Assembly (NCBI RefSeq): GCF_051020985.1
Contig: NW_027475133.1
Location: forward strand, 2,046,001 to 2,110,000
Reading direction: 5' to 3'
From: Nomia melanderi
Taxonomy: Eukaryota; Arthropoda; Insecta; Hymenoptera; Halictidae
Length of the DNA: 64,000 bases
Shown here: positions 12,076 through 25,429 of the stretch, piece after piece
Numbering within the stretch: position 1 is the stretch's first letter
Layout: each line of letters starts with the position of its first letter
Notes under the pieces: generated by a model
Told to the model about the DNA's origin: nothing
Databases searched by the model: none
The model's input: the letters and a program-made list of their open reading frames with translations, nothing else
Position numbers and translations under genes: made by a program

Positions 12076-13827
12076 AGTGAATTATCTGCAGGAGGCCCTG
12101 GCGCATGAATCTGTGCAGCGGGAACGACCTCGGACCACCAGGGGCCGAGAAAACGACCGTCTCATGGGGCCAGACACTCAGGGTCAGTGAAAAATCCATT
12201 ATATATCTGCTGATATCTCGGGTGCTATTACAGATAGCGCAATAAATCAAAGTGCATTGTCTGTAGGAGGCCCTGGCGCATGAATCTGTGCAGCGGGAAC
12301 GACCTCGGACCACCAGGGGCCGAGAAAACCGCAGTCTCTTGGGGCCGGATACTCAGGGTCAGGGGAAAATCCAATATATATCTGGTGATATCTCGGGTGC
12401 TATTAGAGGTAGCGCAATAAACCAAAGTGAATTATCTGCAGGAGGCCCTGGCGCATGAATCTGTGCAACGGGAACGACCTCGGACCACCAGGGGCCGAGA
12501 AAACCACAGTCTCATGGGGCCGGACACTCAGGGTCAGGGGAAAATCCAATATATATCTGGTGATATCTCGGGTGCTATTAGAGGTAGCGAAATAAACCAA
12601 AGTGAATTATCTGGAGGAGGCCCTGGCGCATGAATCTGTGCAGCGGGAACGACCTCGGACCACCAGGGACCGAGAAAACCACCGTCTCATGGGGCCGGAC
12701 ACTCAGGGTCAGTGAAAAATCCAATATATATGTGGTGATATCTCGGGTGCTATTACAGATAGCGCAATAAATCAATGTGCATTGTCTGTAGGAGACCCTG
12801 GCGCATGAACCTGTGCAGCGGGAACGACCTCGGACCACCAGGGGCCGAGAAAACCACAGTCTCATGGGGCCGGACACTCAGGGTCAGGGGAAAATCCAAT
12901 ATATATCTGGTGATATCTCGGGTGCTATTAGAGATAGCGCAATAAACCAAAGTGAATTATCTGCAGGAGGCCCTGGCGCATGAATCTGCGCAGCGGGAAC
13001 GACCTCGGACCCCCAGGGGCCGAGAAAACTACCGTCTCATGGGGCCGGTCACTCAGGATCAGTGAAAAATCCAATATATATCTGCTGATATCTCGGGTGC
13101 TATTACAGATAGCGCAATAAATCAAAGTGCATTGTATGTAGGAGGCCCTGGCGCATGAATCTGTGCAGCGGGAACGACCTCGGACCACCAGGGGCCGAAA
13201 AAACCGCAGTCTCATGGGGCCGGACACTCAGGGTCAGGGTAAAATCCAATATATATCTGGTGATATCTCGGGTGCTATTACAGATAGCGCAATAAATCAA
13301 AGTGCATTGTCTGTAGTAGGCCCTGGCGCTTGAATCTGTGCAGCGGGAACGACCTCGGTCCACCAGGGGCCGAGAAAACCACAGTCTCATGGGGCCGGAC
13401 ACTCAGGGTCAGGGGAAAATCCAATATAGATCTGGTGATATCTCGGGTGCTATTACAGATAGCGCAATAAATCAAAGTGCATTACCTGTAGGAGGCCCTG
13501 ACGCATGAATCTGTACAGCGGGAACGACCTCGGACCACCAGGGGCCGAGAAAAGCACAGTCCCATGGGGCCGGACACTCAGGGTCAGGGGAAAATCCAAT
13601 ATATATCTGGTGATATCTCGGCTGCTATTACCGATAGCGCAATAAATCAAAGTGCATTGTCTGTAGGAGGCCCTGGCGCATGAATCTGTGCAGCGGGAAC
13701 GACCTCGGAACACCAGGAACCGAGAAAACCACCGTCTCATGGGGCCGGATACTCAGGGTCAGTGAAAAATCCAATATATATAGGTGGTGATATCTCGGGT
13801 GCTATTACAGATAGCGCAATAAATCAA
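12076..13827 (+). repeat. Mixed monomers between HOR domains
   Basis: About ten monomers combine variants of the first domain (GTGGTGATATC, CTCGGCTGC, GATCTGG) with others not seen there, and they do not repeat as a block. The unit ending at 13827 is 177 bp because of an extra TA in AATATATATAGGTGG near 13777. No gene or foreign DNA is seen. Confidence 0.8.
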
Positions 13828-14879
13828 AGTGAATTATCTGCAGGAGGCCCTGGCGCATGAATCTGTGCAGCGGGAACGACCTCGGACCACCAGGGGCCGA
13901 GAAAACGACCGTCTCATGGGGCCGGACACTCAGGGTCAGGGTAAAATCCAAAATATATCTGGTGATATCTCGGGTCCTATTACAGATAGCGCAATAAATC
14001 AAAGTGCATTACCTGTAGGTGGCCCTGGCGCATGAATCTGTGCAGCGGGAACGTCCTCGGACCTCCAGGGGCCGAGAAAACCACAGTCTCATGGGGCCGG
14101 ACACTCAGGGTCAGGGGAAAATCCAATATAGATCTGGTGATATCTCGGGTGCTGTTACAGATAGCGCAATAAATCAAAGTGCATTACCTGTAGGAGGCCC
14201 TGGGGCATGAATCTGTGCAGCGGGAACGTCCTCGGACCTCCAGGGGCCGAGACAACGACCGTCTCATGGGGCCGGACACTCAGGGTCAGGGTAAAATCCA
14301 ATATATATCTGGTGATATCTCGGGTGCTATTACAGATAGCGCAATAAATCAAAGTGCATTGTCTGTAGGAGGCCCTGGCGCATGAATCTGTGCAACGGGA
14401 ACGACCTCGGACCACCAGGGGCCGAGAAAACCACAGTCTCATGGGGCCGGACACTCAGGGTCAGGGGAAAATCCAATATATATATATGGTGATATCTCGG
14501 GTGCTATTACAGATACCGCAATAAATCAAAGTGCATTGTCTGTAGGAGACCCTGGCGCATGAACCTGTGCAGCGGGAACGACCTCGGACCACCAGGGGCC
14601 GAGAAAACGACCGTCTCATGGGGCCGGACGCTCAGGGTCAGGGAAAAATCCAATATATAGGTGGTGATATCTCGGGTGCTATTACAGATAGCGCAATAAG
14701 TCAAAGTGCATTGTCTGTAGGAGACCCTGGCGCATGAACCTGTGCAGCGGGAACGACCTCGGACCACCAGGGGCCGAGAAAACCACAGTCTCATGCGGCC
14801 GTTCACTCAGGGTCAGGGAAAAATCCAATATATATCTGGTGATATCTCGGGTGCTATTAGAGATAGCGCAATAAACCAA
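13828..14879 (+). repeat. 6-monomer HOR, copy 1 (1052 bp)
   Basis: The copy is six monomers plus 2 bp. Markers are AAAACGACCGTC followed by CAAAATATATC and TCGGGTCC in its first monomer. The fourth monomer has an expanded (AT)6 tract at 14476-14487. The same series returns at 16105 (offset 2277, then 2279 bp) and, in part, at 14880 and 17159. Confidence 0.82.
14476..14487. repeat. Expanded (AT)6 tract
   Basis: The usual AATATATATCTGG is here AA(TA)nTGG and 2 bp longer than normal. This is slippage in the AT tract of the monomer. Confidence 0.85.
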
Positions 14880-15190
14880 AGTGAATTATCTGCAGGAGGC
14901 CCTGGCGCATGAATCTGTGCAGCGGGAACGACCTCGGACCACCAGGGGCCGAGAAAACGACCGTCTCATGGGGCCGGACACTCAGGGTCAGGGTAAAATC
15001 CAAAATATATCTGGTGATATCTCGGGTCCTATTACAGATAGCGCAATAAATGAAAGTGAATTACCTGTAGGAGGCCCTGGCGCATGAATCTGTGCAGCGG
15101 GAACGTCCTCGGACCTCCAGGGGCCGAGAAAACCACAGTCTCATGGGGCCGTTCACTCAGGGTCAGGGAAAAATCCAATATATATCTGGT
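14880..15190 (+). repeat. 6-monomer HOR, copy 2, broken off
   Basis: The first monomer matches 13828 onward. The second is a mosaic: its left part matches the second HOR monomer (GTCCTCGGACCTCC), its middle matches the sixth (GGCCGTTCACTCAGG), and its right end has the first-domain CTCGGCTGC. The HOR stops here. The junction lies between about 15130 and 15200. Confidence 0.7.
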
Positions 15191-16104
15191 GATATCTCGG
15201 CTGCTATTACCGATAGCGCAATAAATCAAAGTGCATTGTCTGTAGGAGGCCCTGGCGCATGAATCTGTGTAGCGGGAACGACCTCGGACGACCAGGGGCC
15301 GAGAAAACCACAGTCTCATGGGGCCGGACACTCAGGGTCAGGGGAAAATCCAATATATATCTGGTGATATCTCGGCTGCTATTACCGATAGCGCAATAAA
15401 TCAAAGTGCATTGTCTGTAGGAGGCCCTGGCGCATGAATCTGTGCAGCGGGAACGACCTCGGAACACCAGGAACCGAGAAAACCACCGTCTCATGGGGCC
15501 GGATACTCAGGGTCAGTGAAAAATCCAATATATATGTGGTGATATCTCGGGTGCTATTACAGATAGCGCAATAAATCAAAGTGAATTATCTGCAGTAGGC
15601 CCTGGCGCATGAATCTGTGCAGCGGGAACGACCTCGGTCCACCAGGGGCCGAGAAAACCACAGTCTCATGGGGCCGGACACTCAGGGTCAGGGGAAAATC
15701 CAATATAGATCTGGTGATAGCTCGGGTGCTATTACAGATAGCGCAATAAATCAAAGTGCATTACCTGTAGGAGGCCCTGACGCATGAATCTGTGCAGCGG
15801 GAACGACCTCGGACCACCAGGGGCCGAGAAAAGCACAGTCTCATGGGGCCGGACACTCAGGGTCAGGGGAAAATCCAATATATATCTGGTGATATCTCGG
15901 CTGCTATTACCGATAGCGCAATAAATCAAAGTGCATTGTCTGTAGGAGGCCCTGGCGCATGAATCTGTGCAGCGGGAACGACCTCGGAACACCAGGAACC
16001 GAGAAAACCACAGTCTCATGGGGCCGGATACTCAGGGTCAGTGAAAAATCCAATATATATGTGGTGATATCTCGGGTGCTATTACAGATAGCGCAATAAA
16101 TCAA
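15191..16104 (+). repeat. First-domain block inside the 6-monomer HOR
   Basis: About five monomers match the series at about 1203-2100 and 4703-5600 in order, including TGTAGCGGG, the GGAACACCAGGAACCGAG variant, GTGGTGATATC and AATATAGATCTGG. It is flanked by 6-monomer HOR copies on both sides. Its left end joins a mosaic monomer and its right end joins a clean HOR start at 16105. It is either an exchange product or a remnant left when the 6-monomer unit spread around it. Confidence 0.72.
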
Positions 16105-17158
16105 AGTGAATTATCTGCAGGAGGCCCTGGCGCATGAATCTGTGCAGCGGGAACGACCTCGGACCACCAGGGGCCGAGAAAACGACCGTCTCATGGGGCC
16201 GGACACTCAGGGTCAGGGTAAAATCCAAAATATATCTGGTGATATCTCGGGTCCTATTACAGATAGCGCAATAAATCAAAGTGCATTACCTGTAGGAGGC
16301 CCTGGCGCATGAATCTGTGCAGCGGGAACGTCCTCGGACCTCCAGGGGCCGAGAAAACCACAGTCTCATGGGGCCGGACACTCAGGGTCAGGGGAAAATC
16401 CAATATAGATCTGGTGATATCTCGGGTGCTGTTACAGATAGCGCAATAAATCAAAGTGCATTACCTGTAGGAGGCCCTGGCGCATGAATCTGTGCAGCGG
16501 GAACGTCCTCGGACCTCCAGGGGCCGAGACAACGACCGTCTCATGGGGCCGGACACTCAGGGTCAGGGTAAAATCCAATATATATCTGGTGATATCTCGG
16601 GTGCTATTACAGATAGCGCAATAAATCAAAGTGCATTGTCTGTAGGAGGCCCTGGCGCATGAATCTGTGCAACGGGAACGACCTCGGACCACCAGGGGCC
16701 GAGAAAACCACAGTCTCATGGGGCCGGACACTCAGGGTCAGGGGAAAATCCAATATATATATATATGGTGATATCTCGGGTGCTATTACAGATACCGCAA
16801 TAAATCAAAGTGCATTGTCTGTAGGAGACCCTGGCGCATGAACCTGTGCAGCGGGAACGACCTCGGACCACCAGGGGCCGAGAAAACGACCGTCTCATGG
16901 GGCCGGACGCTCAGGGTCAGGGAAAAATCCAATATATAGGTGGTGATATCTCGGGTGCTATTACAGATAGCGCAATAAGTCAAAGTGCATTGTCTGTAGG
17001 AGACCCTGGCGCATGAACCTGTGCAGCGGGAACGACCTCGGACCACCAGGGGCCGAGAAAACCACAGTTTCATGCGGCCGTTCACTCAGGGTCAGGGAAA
17101 AATCCAATATATATCTGGTGATATCTCGGGTGCTATTAGAGATAGCGCAATAAACCAA
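16105..17158 (+). repeat. 6-monomer HOR, copy 3 (1054 bp)
   Basis: It is nearly identical to copy 1, with the same order of variants. It is 2 bp longer because its (AT) tract at 16753-16766 has seven units rather than six. Confidence 0.82.
16753..16766. repeat. Expanded (AT)7 tract
   Basis: This is the same monomer position as the tract at 14476 in the matching HOR monomer, one TA unit longer, so slippage continued after the HOR was copied. Confidence 0.85.
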
Positions 17159-18033
17159 AGTGAATTATCTGCAGGAGGCCCTGGCGCATGAATCTGTGCA
17201 GCGGGAACGACCTCGGACCACCAGGGGCCGAGAAAACGACCGTCTCATGGGGCCGGACACTCAGGGTCAGGGTAAAATCCAAAATATATCTGGTGATATC
17301 TCGGGTCCTATTACAGATAGCGCAATAAATCAAAGTGCATTACCTGTAGGAGGCCCTGGCGCATGAATCTGTGCAGCGGGAACGTCCTCGGACCTCCAGG
17401 GGCCGAGAAAACCACAGTCTCATGGGGCCGGACACTCAGGGTCAGGGGAAAATCCAATATAGATCTGGTGATATCTCGGGTGCTGTTACAGATAGCGCAA
17501 TAAATCAAAGTGCATTACCTGTAGGAGGCCCTGGCGCATGAATCTGTGCAGCGGGAACGTCCTCGGACCTCCAGGGGCCGAGACAACGACCGTCTCATGG
17601 GGCCGGACACTCAGGGTCAGGGTAAAATCCAATATATATCTGGTGATATCTCGGGTGCTATTACAGATACCGCAATAAATCAATGTGCATTGTCTGTAGG
17701 AGACCCTGGCGCATGAACCTGTGCAGCGGGAACGACCTCGGACCACCAGGGGCCGAGAAAACGACCGTCTCATGGGGCCGGACGCTCAGGGTCAGGGAAA
17801 AATCCAATATATAGGTGGTGATATCTCGGGTGCTATTACAGATAGCGCAATAAATGAAAGTGCATTGTCTGTAGGAGACCCTGGCGCATGAACCTGTGCA
17901 GCGGGAACGACCTCGGACCACCAGGGGCCGAGAAAACCACAGTCTCATGGGGCCGTTCACTCAGGGTCAGGGAAAAATCCAATATATATCTGGTGATATC
18001 TCGGGTGCTATTAGAGATAGCGCAATAAACCAA
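17159..18033 (+). repeat. 6-monomer HOR, copy 4, one monomer short (875 bp)
   Basis: It follows copy 3 at 1054 bp for about two and a half monomers, then at 875 bp. One monomer, the one carrying the (AT)7 tract, is missing, and the flanking monomers are joined in register near 17640-17690. Confidence 0.78.
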
Positions 18034-21000
18034 AGTGAATTATCTGCAGGAGGCCCTGGCGCATGAATCTGTGCAGCGGGAACGACCTCGGACCACCAGG
18101 GGCCGAGAAAACGACCGTCTCATGGGGCCGAACACTCACTGTCAGTGAAAAATCCAATATATATCTGATGATATCTCGGGTGCTATTAGAGATAGCGCAA
18201 TAAATCAAAGTGCATTGTCTGTAGGAGGCCCTGGCGCATGAACCTGTGCAGCGGGAACGACCTCGGACCACCAGGGGCCGAGAAAACCACCGTCCCGAGG
18301 GGCCGGACACTTAGGGTCAGTGAAAAATCCAATATATATCTGGTGATATCTCGGGTGCTATTACAGATAGCGCAATAAATCAAAGTGAATTATCTGCAGG
18401 AGGCCCTGGCGCATGAATCTGTGAAAGGGGAACGACCTCGGACTACCAGGGGCCGAGAAAACCACAGTCTCATGGGGCCGGACACTCAGGGTCAGGGAAA
18501 AATCCAATATATATCTGGTGATATCTCGGGTGCTATTACAGATAGCGCAATAAATCAAAGTGCACTGTCTGTAACGGGCCCTGGTGCACGAATCTGTGCA
18601 GCGGGAACGACCTCGGACCACCAGGGGCCGAGAAAACCACAGTCTCATGGGGCCGGACACTCAGGGTCAGGGCAAAATCCAATACATATCTGGTGATATC
18701 TCGGGCGCTATTAGAGATAGCACAATAAACCAAAGTGAATTATCTGCAGGAGGCCCTGGCGCATGAATCTGTGCAGCGGGAACGACCTCGGTCCACCAGG
18801 GGCCGAGAAAACCACCGTCTCATGGGGCTGGACACTCGGGGTGAGGGAAATATCCAATATATATCTGGTGATATCTCGGGTGCTATTACAGATAGCGCAA
18901 TAAATCAAGGTGCATTGTCAGTAGGAGGCCCTGGCGCATGAATCTGGGCAGCGGGAACGACCTCGGACCACCAGGGGCCGAGAAGACCACCGTCTCATGG
19001 GGCCGGCCACTCAGGGTCAGGGGAAAATCCAATATATATCTGGTGATATCTCGTGTGCTATTAGAGATAGCGCAATAAGCCAAAGGGAATTATCTGCAGG
19101 AGGCCCTGGCGCATGCATCTGTGCAGCGGGAACCACCTCGGACCACCAGGGGCCGAGAAAACTACCGTCTCATGGGGCCGGACACTCAGGGTCAGGGAAA
19201 AATCCAATATATATCTGGTGATATCTCGGGTGCTATTATAGATAGCGCAATAAACCAAACTTAGTTATCTGTAGGAGGCCCTGGCGCATGAATCTGTGCA
19301 GCGGGAACGACCTCGGACCACCAGGGGCCGAGAAAACCACCGTCCCGAGGGGCCGGACACTTAGGGTCAGTGAAAAATCCAATATATACCTGGTGATATC
19401 TTGGGTGCTATTACAGATATCGCAATAAATCAAAGTGAATTATCTGCAGGAGGCCCTGGCGCATGAATCTGTGCAACGGGAACGACCTCGGACCACCAGG
19501 GGCCGAGAAAACCACAGTCTCATGGGGCCGGACACTCAGGGTCAGTGAAAAATCCAATATATATCTGGTGATATCTCGGGTGCTATTAGTGATAGCGCAA
19601 TAAACCAAAGTGAATTGTCTGCAAGAGGCCCTGGCGCATGAATGTGTGCAGCGGGAACGACCTCGGATCACCAGGGGCCGAGAAAACCACCATCTCATGG
19701 GGCCGGACACTCAGGTTCAGGGGAAAATCCAATATATATCTGGTGATATCTCGGGTGCTATTAGAGATAGCGCAATAAACCAAAGTGCATTGTCTGCAGA
19801 AAGCCCTGGCGCATGATTCTGTGCAACGGGAACGACCTCGGACCACCAGGGGCCGAGAAAACCACAGTCTCATGGGGCCGGACACTCAGGGTCAGGGGAA
19901 AATCCAATATATATCTGGTGATATCTCTGGTGCTATTACAGATAGCGCAATAAATCAAAGTGCATTGTCTGTAGGAGGCCCTGGCGCATGAATTTGTGCA
20001 GCGGGAACGACCTCGGACCACCAGGGGCCGAGAAAACCAGTCTCATGGGGCCGGACACTCAGGGTCAGGGGAAAATCCAAAATATATCTGGTGATATCTC
20101 GGGTGCTATTAGAGATAGCGCAATAAACCAAAGTGAATTATCTGCAGGAGGCCCTGGCGCATGAATCTGTGCAACGGGGACGACCTCAGACCACCAGGAG
20201 CCGAGAAAACCACAGTCTCATGGGGCCGGACACTCAGGGTCTGGGCAAAATCCAATATATATCTGGTGATATCTCGGGTGCTATTACAGATAGCGCAATA
20301 AATCAAAGTGCATTTTTAGTAGGAGGCCCCGGCGCATGAATCTGTGCAACGGGAACGACCTCGGACCACCAGGGGCCGAGGAGACCACCGTCTCATGGGG
20401 CCGGACACTCAGGGTCAGTGAAAAATCCAATATATATCTGGTGATATCTTGGGTGCTGTTAGAGATAGCGCAATAAACCAAAGTGAATTATCTGCAGGAG
20501 GCCCTGGCGCATGAATCTGTGCAGCGGGAACGACCTCGGACCCGTAGGGGCCGAGAAAATCACCGTCTCATGGGGCCGGACAGTCAGGGTCAGGGAAAAA
20601 TCCTATATATATCTGGTGATATCTTGAGTGCTATTAGAGATAGCGCAATAAATCAAAGTGCATTGTCTGTAGGAGGCCCTGGCGCATGAATCTGTGCAGC
20701 GGGAACGACCTCGGACCACCAGGGGCCGAGAAAACAACCGTCTCATGGGGCCGGACACTCAGGGTCAGTGAAAAATCCAATATATATCTGGTGATATCTC
20801 GGCTGCTATTACAGATATCGCAATAAATCAAAGTGCATTGTCTGTAGAAGGCACTGGCGCATGAATCTGTGCAGCGGGAACGACCTCGGGCCACCAGGGG
20901 CGAGACAACCACCGTCTCATGGGGCCGGACACTCAGGGTCAGGGAAAAATCCAATATATATCTGGTGATATCTCGGGTGCTATTACAGATAGCGCAATAA

Positions 21001-23160
21001 ATCAAAGTGCATTACTTGTAGGAGGCCCTGGCGCATGAATCTGTGCAGCGGGAACGACCTCGGACCAGCAGGGGCCGAGAAAACCAGTCTCATGGGGCCG
21101 GACACTCAGGGTCAGGGGAAAATCCAATATATATCTGGTGATATCTCGGGTGCTATTAGAGATAGCGCAATAAACCAAAGTGAATTATCTGCAGGAGGCC
21201 CTGGCGCATGAATCTGTGCAACGGGGACGACCTCGGACCACCAGGAGCCGAGAAAACCACCATCTCATGGGGCCGGACACTCAGGGTCAGGGCTAAATCC
21301 AATATATATCTGGTGATATCTCGGGTGCTGTTAGAGATATCGCAATAAACCAACGTGAATTATCTGCAGGAGGCCCTGGCGCATGAATGTGTGCAGCGGG
21401 AACGACCTCGGACCACCAGGGGCCGAGAAAACCGCAGTCTCATGGGGCCGGACACTCAGGGTCAGGGAAAAATCCAATACATATCTGGTGATATCTCGGG
21501 CGCTATTAGAGATAGCGCAATAAACCAAAGTGAATTATCTGCAGGAGGCCCTGGCGCATGAATCTGTGCAACGGGAACGACCTCGGACCACCAGGGGCCG
21601 AGAAAACCACAGTCTCATGGGGCCGGACACTCAGGGTCTGGGGAAAATCCAATATATATCTGGTGATATCTCGGGTGCTATTACAGATAGCGGAATAAAT
21701 CAAAGTGCATTGTCTGTAGGAGGCCCTGGCGCATGTATCTGTGCAGCGGGAACTACCTCGGACCACCAGGGGCCGAGAAAACCACAGTCTCATGGGGCCG
21801 GACACTCAGGGTCAGGGTAAAATCCAATATATATCTGGTGATATCTCGGGTGCTATTACAGATAGCGCAATAAATCAAAGTGCATTGTCTGTAGGAGGCC
21901 CTGGCGCATGTATCTGTGCAGCGGGAACGACCTCGGACCACCAGGGGCCGAGAAAACCACAGTCTCATGGGGCCGGACACTCAGGGTCAGGGGAAAATCC
22001 AATATATATCTGGTGATATCTCGGGTGCTATTACAGATAGCGTAATAAATCAAAGTGCATTGTCTGTAGGCGGCCCTGGCGCATGTATCTGTGCAGCGGG
22101 AACGACCTCGGACCTCCAGGGGCCGAGAAAACCACAGTCTCATGGGGCCGGACGCTCAGGGTCAGGGGAAAATCCTATATATATCTGGTGATATCTCGGG
22201 TGCTATTACAGATAGAGCAATAAATCAAAGTGCATTGTCTGTAGGAGGCCCTGGCGCATGAATCCGTGCAGCGGGAACAACCTCGGACCACCAGGGGCCG
22301 AGAAAACCACAGTCTCATGGGGCCGGACACTCATGGTCAGGGAAAAGTCCAATATATAACTGGTGATATCTCGGGTGCTATTACAGATAGCGCAATAAAC
22401 CAAAGTGAATTATCTGCAGGAGGCCCTGGCGCATGCATCTGTGCAGCGGGAACGACCTCGGACCGCCAGGGGCCGAGAAAACCACCGTCTCATGGGGCCG
22501 GTCACTCTGGGTCATTGAAAAATGCAATATATATGTGGTGATATCTCGGGTGCTATTACAGATAGCGCAATAAATCAAAGTGCATTGTCTGTAGGAGGCC
22601 CGGGCGCATGAATTTGTGCAGCGGGAACGACCTCGGACCACCAGGACCCGAGAAAACTACAGTCTTATGCGGCCGCACACTCAGGGTCTGGGGAAAATCC
22701 AATATATATCTGGTGATATCTCGGGTGCTATTAGAGATAGCGCAATAAATCAAAGTGAATTGTCTGTAGGAGGCCCTGGCGCATGAACCTGTGCAGCTGG
22801 AACGACCTCGGACCACCAGGGGCCGAGAAAACTACAGTCTCATGGGGGCGGACACTCAGGGTCTGGGGAAAATCCAATACATATCTGGTGATATCTCGGT
22901 TCCTATTACAGATAGCGAAATAAACCAAAGCGAATTATCTGCAGGAGGCCCTGGCGCATGAATCTGTGCAGCGGGAACGACCTCGGACCACCAGGAGCCG
23001 AGAAAACCACCGTCTCATGGGGCCGGACACTCAGGGTCAGGGAAAAATCCAATATATATCTGGTGATATCTCGGGTGCTATTAGAGATAGCGCAATAAAC
23101 CAAAGTGAGTTATCTGCAGAAGGCCCTGGCGCATGAATCTGTGCAGCGGGAACGACCTCG
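18034..23160 (+). repeat. Irregular diverged monomers
   Basis: About 29 monomers show no block repetition that I can follow. Variants include CCGTCCCGAGGGGCCGGAC (near 18290 and 19345), ACGGGCCCTGGTGCACG (near 18580) and several units starting GCGCATGTATCTG (21721-22100). Two units are 2 bp short at GAAAACCAGTC (near 20035 and 21083) and one is 1 bp short near 20895. A GGCCGGCC lies at 19001 and a NotI site at 22669. No gene or foreign DNA is seen. Confidence 0.85.
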
Positions 23161-24345
23161 GTCCACCAGGGCCGAGAAAACCACCGTCTCATGGGGCTGG
23201 ACACTCAGGGTGAGGGAAATATCCAATATATATCTGGTGATATCTCGGGTGCTATTAGATACAGCGCAATAAACCAAAGTGAATTATCTGCAGGAGGCCC
23301 TGGCGCATGAACCTGTGCAGCGGGAACGACCTCGGACCACCAGGGGCCGAGAAAACTACAGTCTCATGGGGGCGGACACTCAGGGTCTGGGGAAAATCCA
23401 ATATATATCTGGTGATATCTCGGTTCCTATTACAGATAGCGAAATAAACCAAAGCGAATTATCTGCAGGAGGCCCTGGCACATGAATCTGTGCAGCGGGA
23501 ACGACCTCGGTCCACCAGGGGCCGAGAAAACCACCGTCTCATGGGGCTGGACACTCAGGGTGAGGGAAATATCCAATATATATCTGGTGATATCTCGGGT
23601 GCTATTACAGATAGCGCAATGAATCAAAGTGCATTGTCTGTAGGAGGCCCTGGCGCCTGAATCTGTGCAGCGGGAACGACCTCGGACCACCAGGGGCCGA
23701 GAAAACCACCGTCTCATGGGGCCGGACACTCAGGGTCAGGGGAAAATCCAATATATATCTGGTGATATTTCGGGTGCTATTAGAGATAGCGCAATAAACG
23801 AAAGTGAATTATCTGCAGGAGGCCCTGGCGCATGAATCAGTGCAGCGGGAACGACCTCGGTCCACCAGGGCCGAGAAAACCACCGTCTCATGGGGCTGGA
23901 CACTCAGGGTGAGGGAAATATCCAATATATATCTGGTGATATCTCGGGTGCTATTAGATACAGCGCAATAAACCAAAGTGAATTATCTGCAGGAGGCCCT
24001 GGCGCATGAACCTGTGCAGCGGGAACGACCTCGGACCACCAGGGGCCGAGAAAACTACAGTCTCATGGGGGCGGACACTCAGGGTCTGGGGAAAATCCAA
24101 TATATATCTGGTGATATCTCGGTTCCTATTACAGATAGCGAAATAAACCAAAGCGAATTATCTGCAGGAGGCCCTGGCACATGAATCTGTGCAGCGGGAA
24201 CGACCTCGGTCCACCAGGGGCCGAGAAAACCACCGTCTCATGGGGCTGGACACTCAGGGTGAGGGAAATATCCAATATATATCTGGTGATATCTCGGGTG
24301 CTATTACAGATAGCGCAATGAATCAAAGTGCATTGTCTGTAGGAG
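23161..24345 (+). repeat. 699-bp tandem duplication (four monomers)
   Basis: Copy 1 spans 23161-23859. Copy 2 starts at 23860 and matches for about 485 bp. The period is 4 x 175 minus 1, because both copies share a 1-bp deletion in GTCCACCAGGGCCGAG. Shared markers are GATTAGATACAGC-like ends, CGGTTCCTATTACAG and AAACCAAAGCGAATT. Beyond 24345 the copies part, and copy 1's last monomer reappears one monomer later near 24530-24700. Confidence 0.8.
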
Positions 24346-25429
24346 GCCCTGGCGCATGAATCTGTGCAGCGAGAACGACCTCGGACCACCAGGGGCCGAG
24401 AAAAACAACGTCTCATGGGGCTGGACACTCAGGGTGAGGGAAATATCCAATATATATCTGGTGATATCTCGGGTGCTATTAGAGATAGCGCAATAAACCA
24501 AGTGAGTTATCTGCAGGAGGCCCTGGCGCCTGAATCTGTGCAGCGGGAACGACCTCGGACCACCAGGGGCCGAGAAAACCACCGTCTCATGGGGCCGGAC
24601 ACTCAGGGTCAGGGGAAAATCCAATATATATCTGGTGATATTTCGGGTGCTATTAGAGATAGCGCAATAAACGAAAGTGAATTATCTGCAGGAGGCCCTG
24701 GCGCATGAATCAGTGCAGCGGGAACGACCTCGGACCACCGGGGGCCAAGAAAACCACCGTCTCATGGGGCTGGACACTCAGTGTGAGGGAAATATCCAAT
24801 ATATATCTGGTGATATCTCGGGTGCTATTAGAGATAGCGCAATAAACCAAGTGAGTTATCTGCAGGAGGCCCTGGCGCCTGAATCTGTGCAGCGGGAACG
24901 ACCTCGGAACACCAGGGTCCGAAAAAACCACAGTCTCATGGGGACGGACACTCAGGGTCAGGGGAAAATCCAATATATATCTGGTGATATCTCGGGTGCT
25001 ATTAGATACAGCGCAATAAACCAAAGTGAATTATCTGCAGGAGGCCCTGGCGCATGAATCTGTGCAACGGGAACGACCTCGGACCACCAGGGGCCGAGAA
25101 AACCGCAGTCTCATGGGGCTGGACACTCAGGGTGAGGGAAATATCCAATATATATCTGGTGATATATCGGGTGCTATTACAGATAGCGCAATAAATCAAA
25201 GTGCATTGTCTGTAGGAGTCCCTGGCGCATTAATCTGTGCAGCGGGAACGACCTCGGACCACCAGGGGCCGAGAAAACCTAAGTCTCATGCGGCCGGACA
25301 CTCAGGGTCTGGGGAAAATCCAATATATATCTGGTGATATCTCGGGTCCTATTACAGATAGCGAAATAAATCAAAGTGCATTGTCTGTGGGAGGCCCTGG
25401 TGCATGAATCTGTGCAGCGGGAACGACCT
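24346..25429 (+). repeat. Transition monomers
   Basis: About six monomers carry markers later amplified in the next domain: GATATTTCGGG, ACCAAGTGAGTTATC (1 bp short, twice, near 24500 and 24850), GCGCCTGAATC and GGCTGGACACTC. They are not yet in the fixed order of the 2269-bp unit. Confidence 0.78.
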
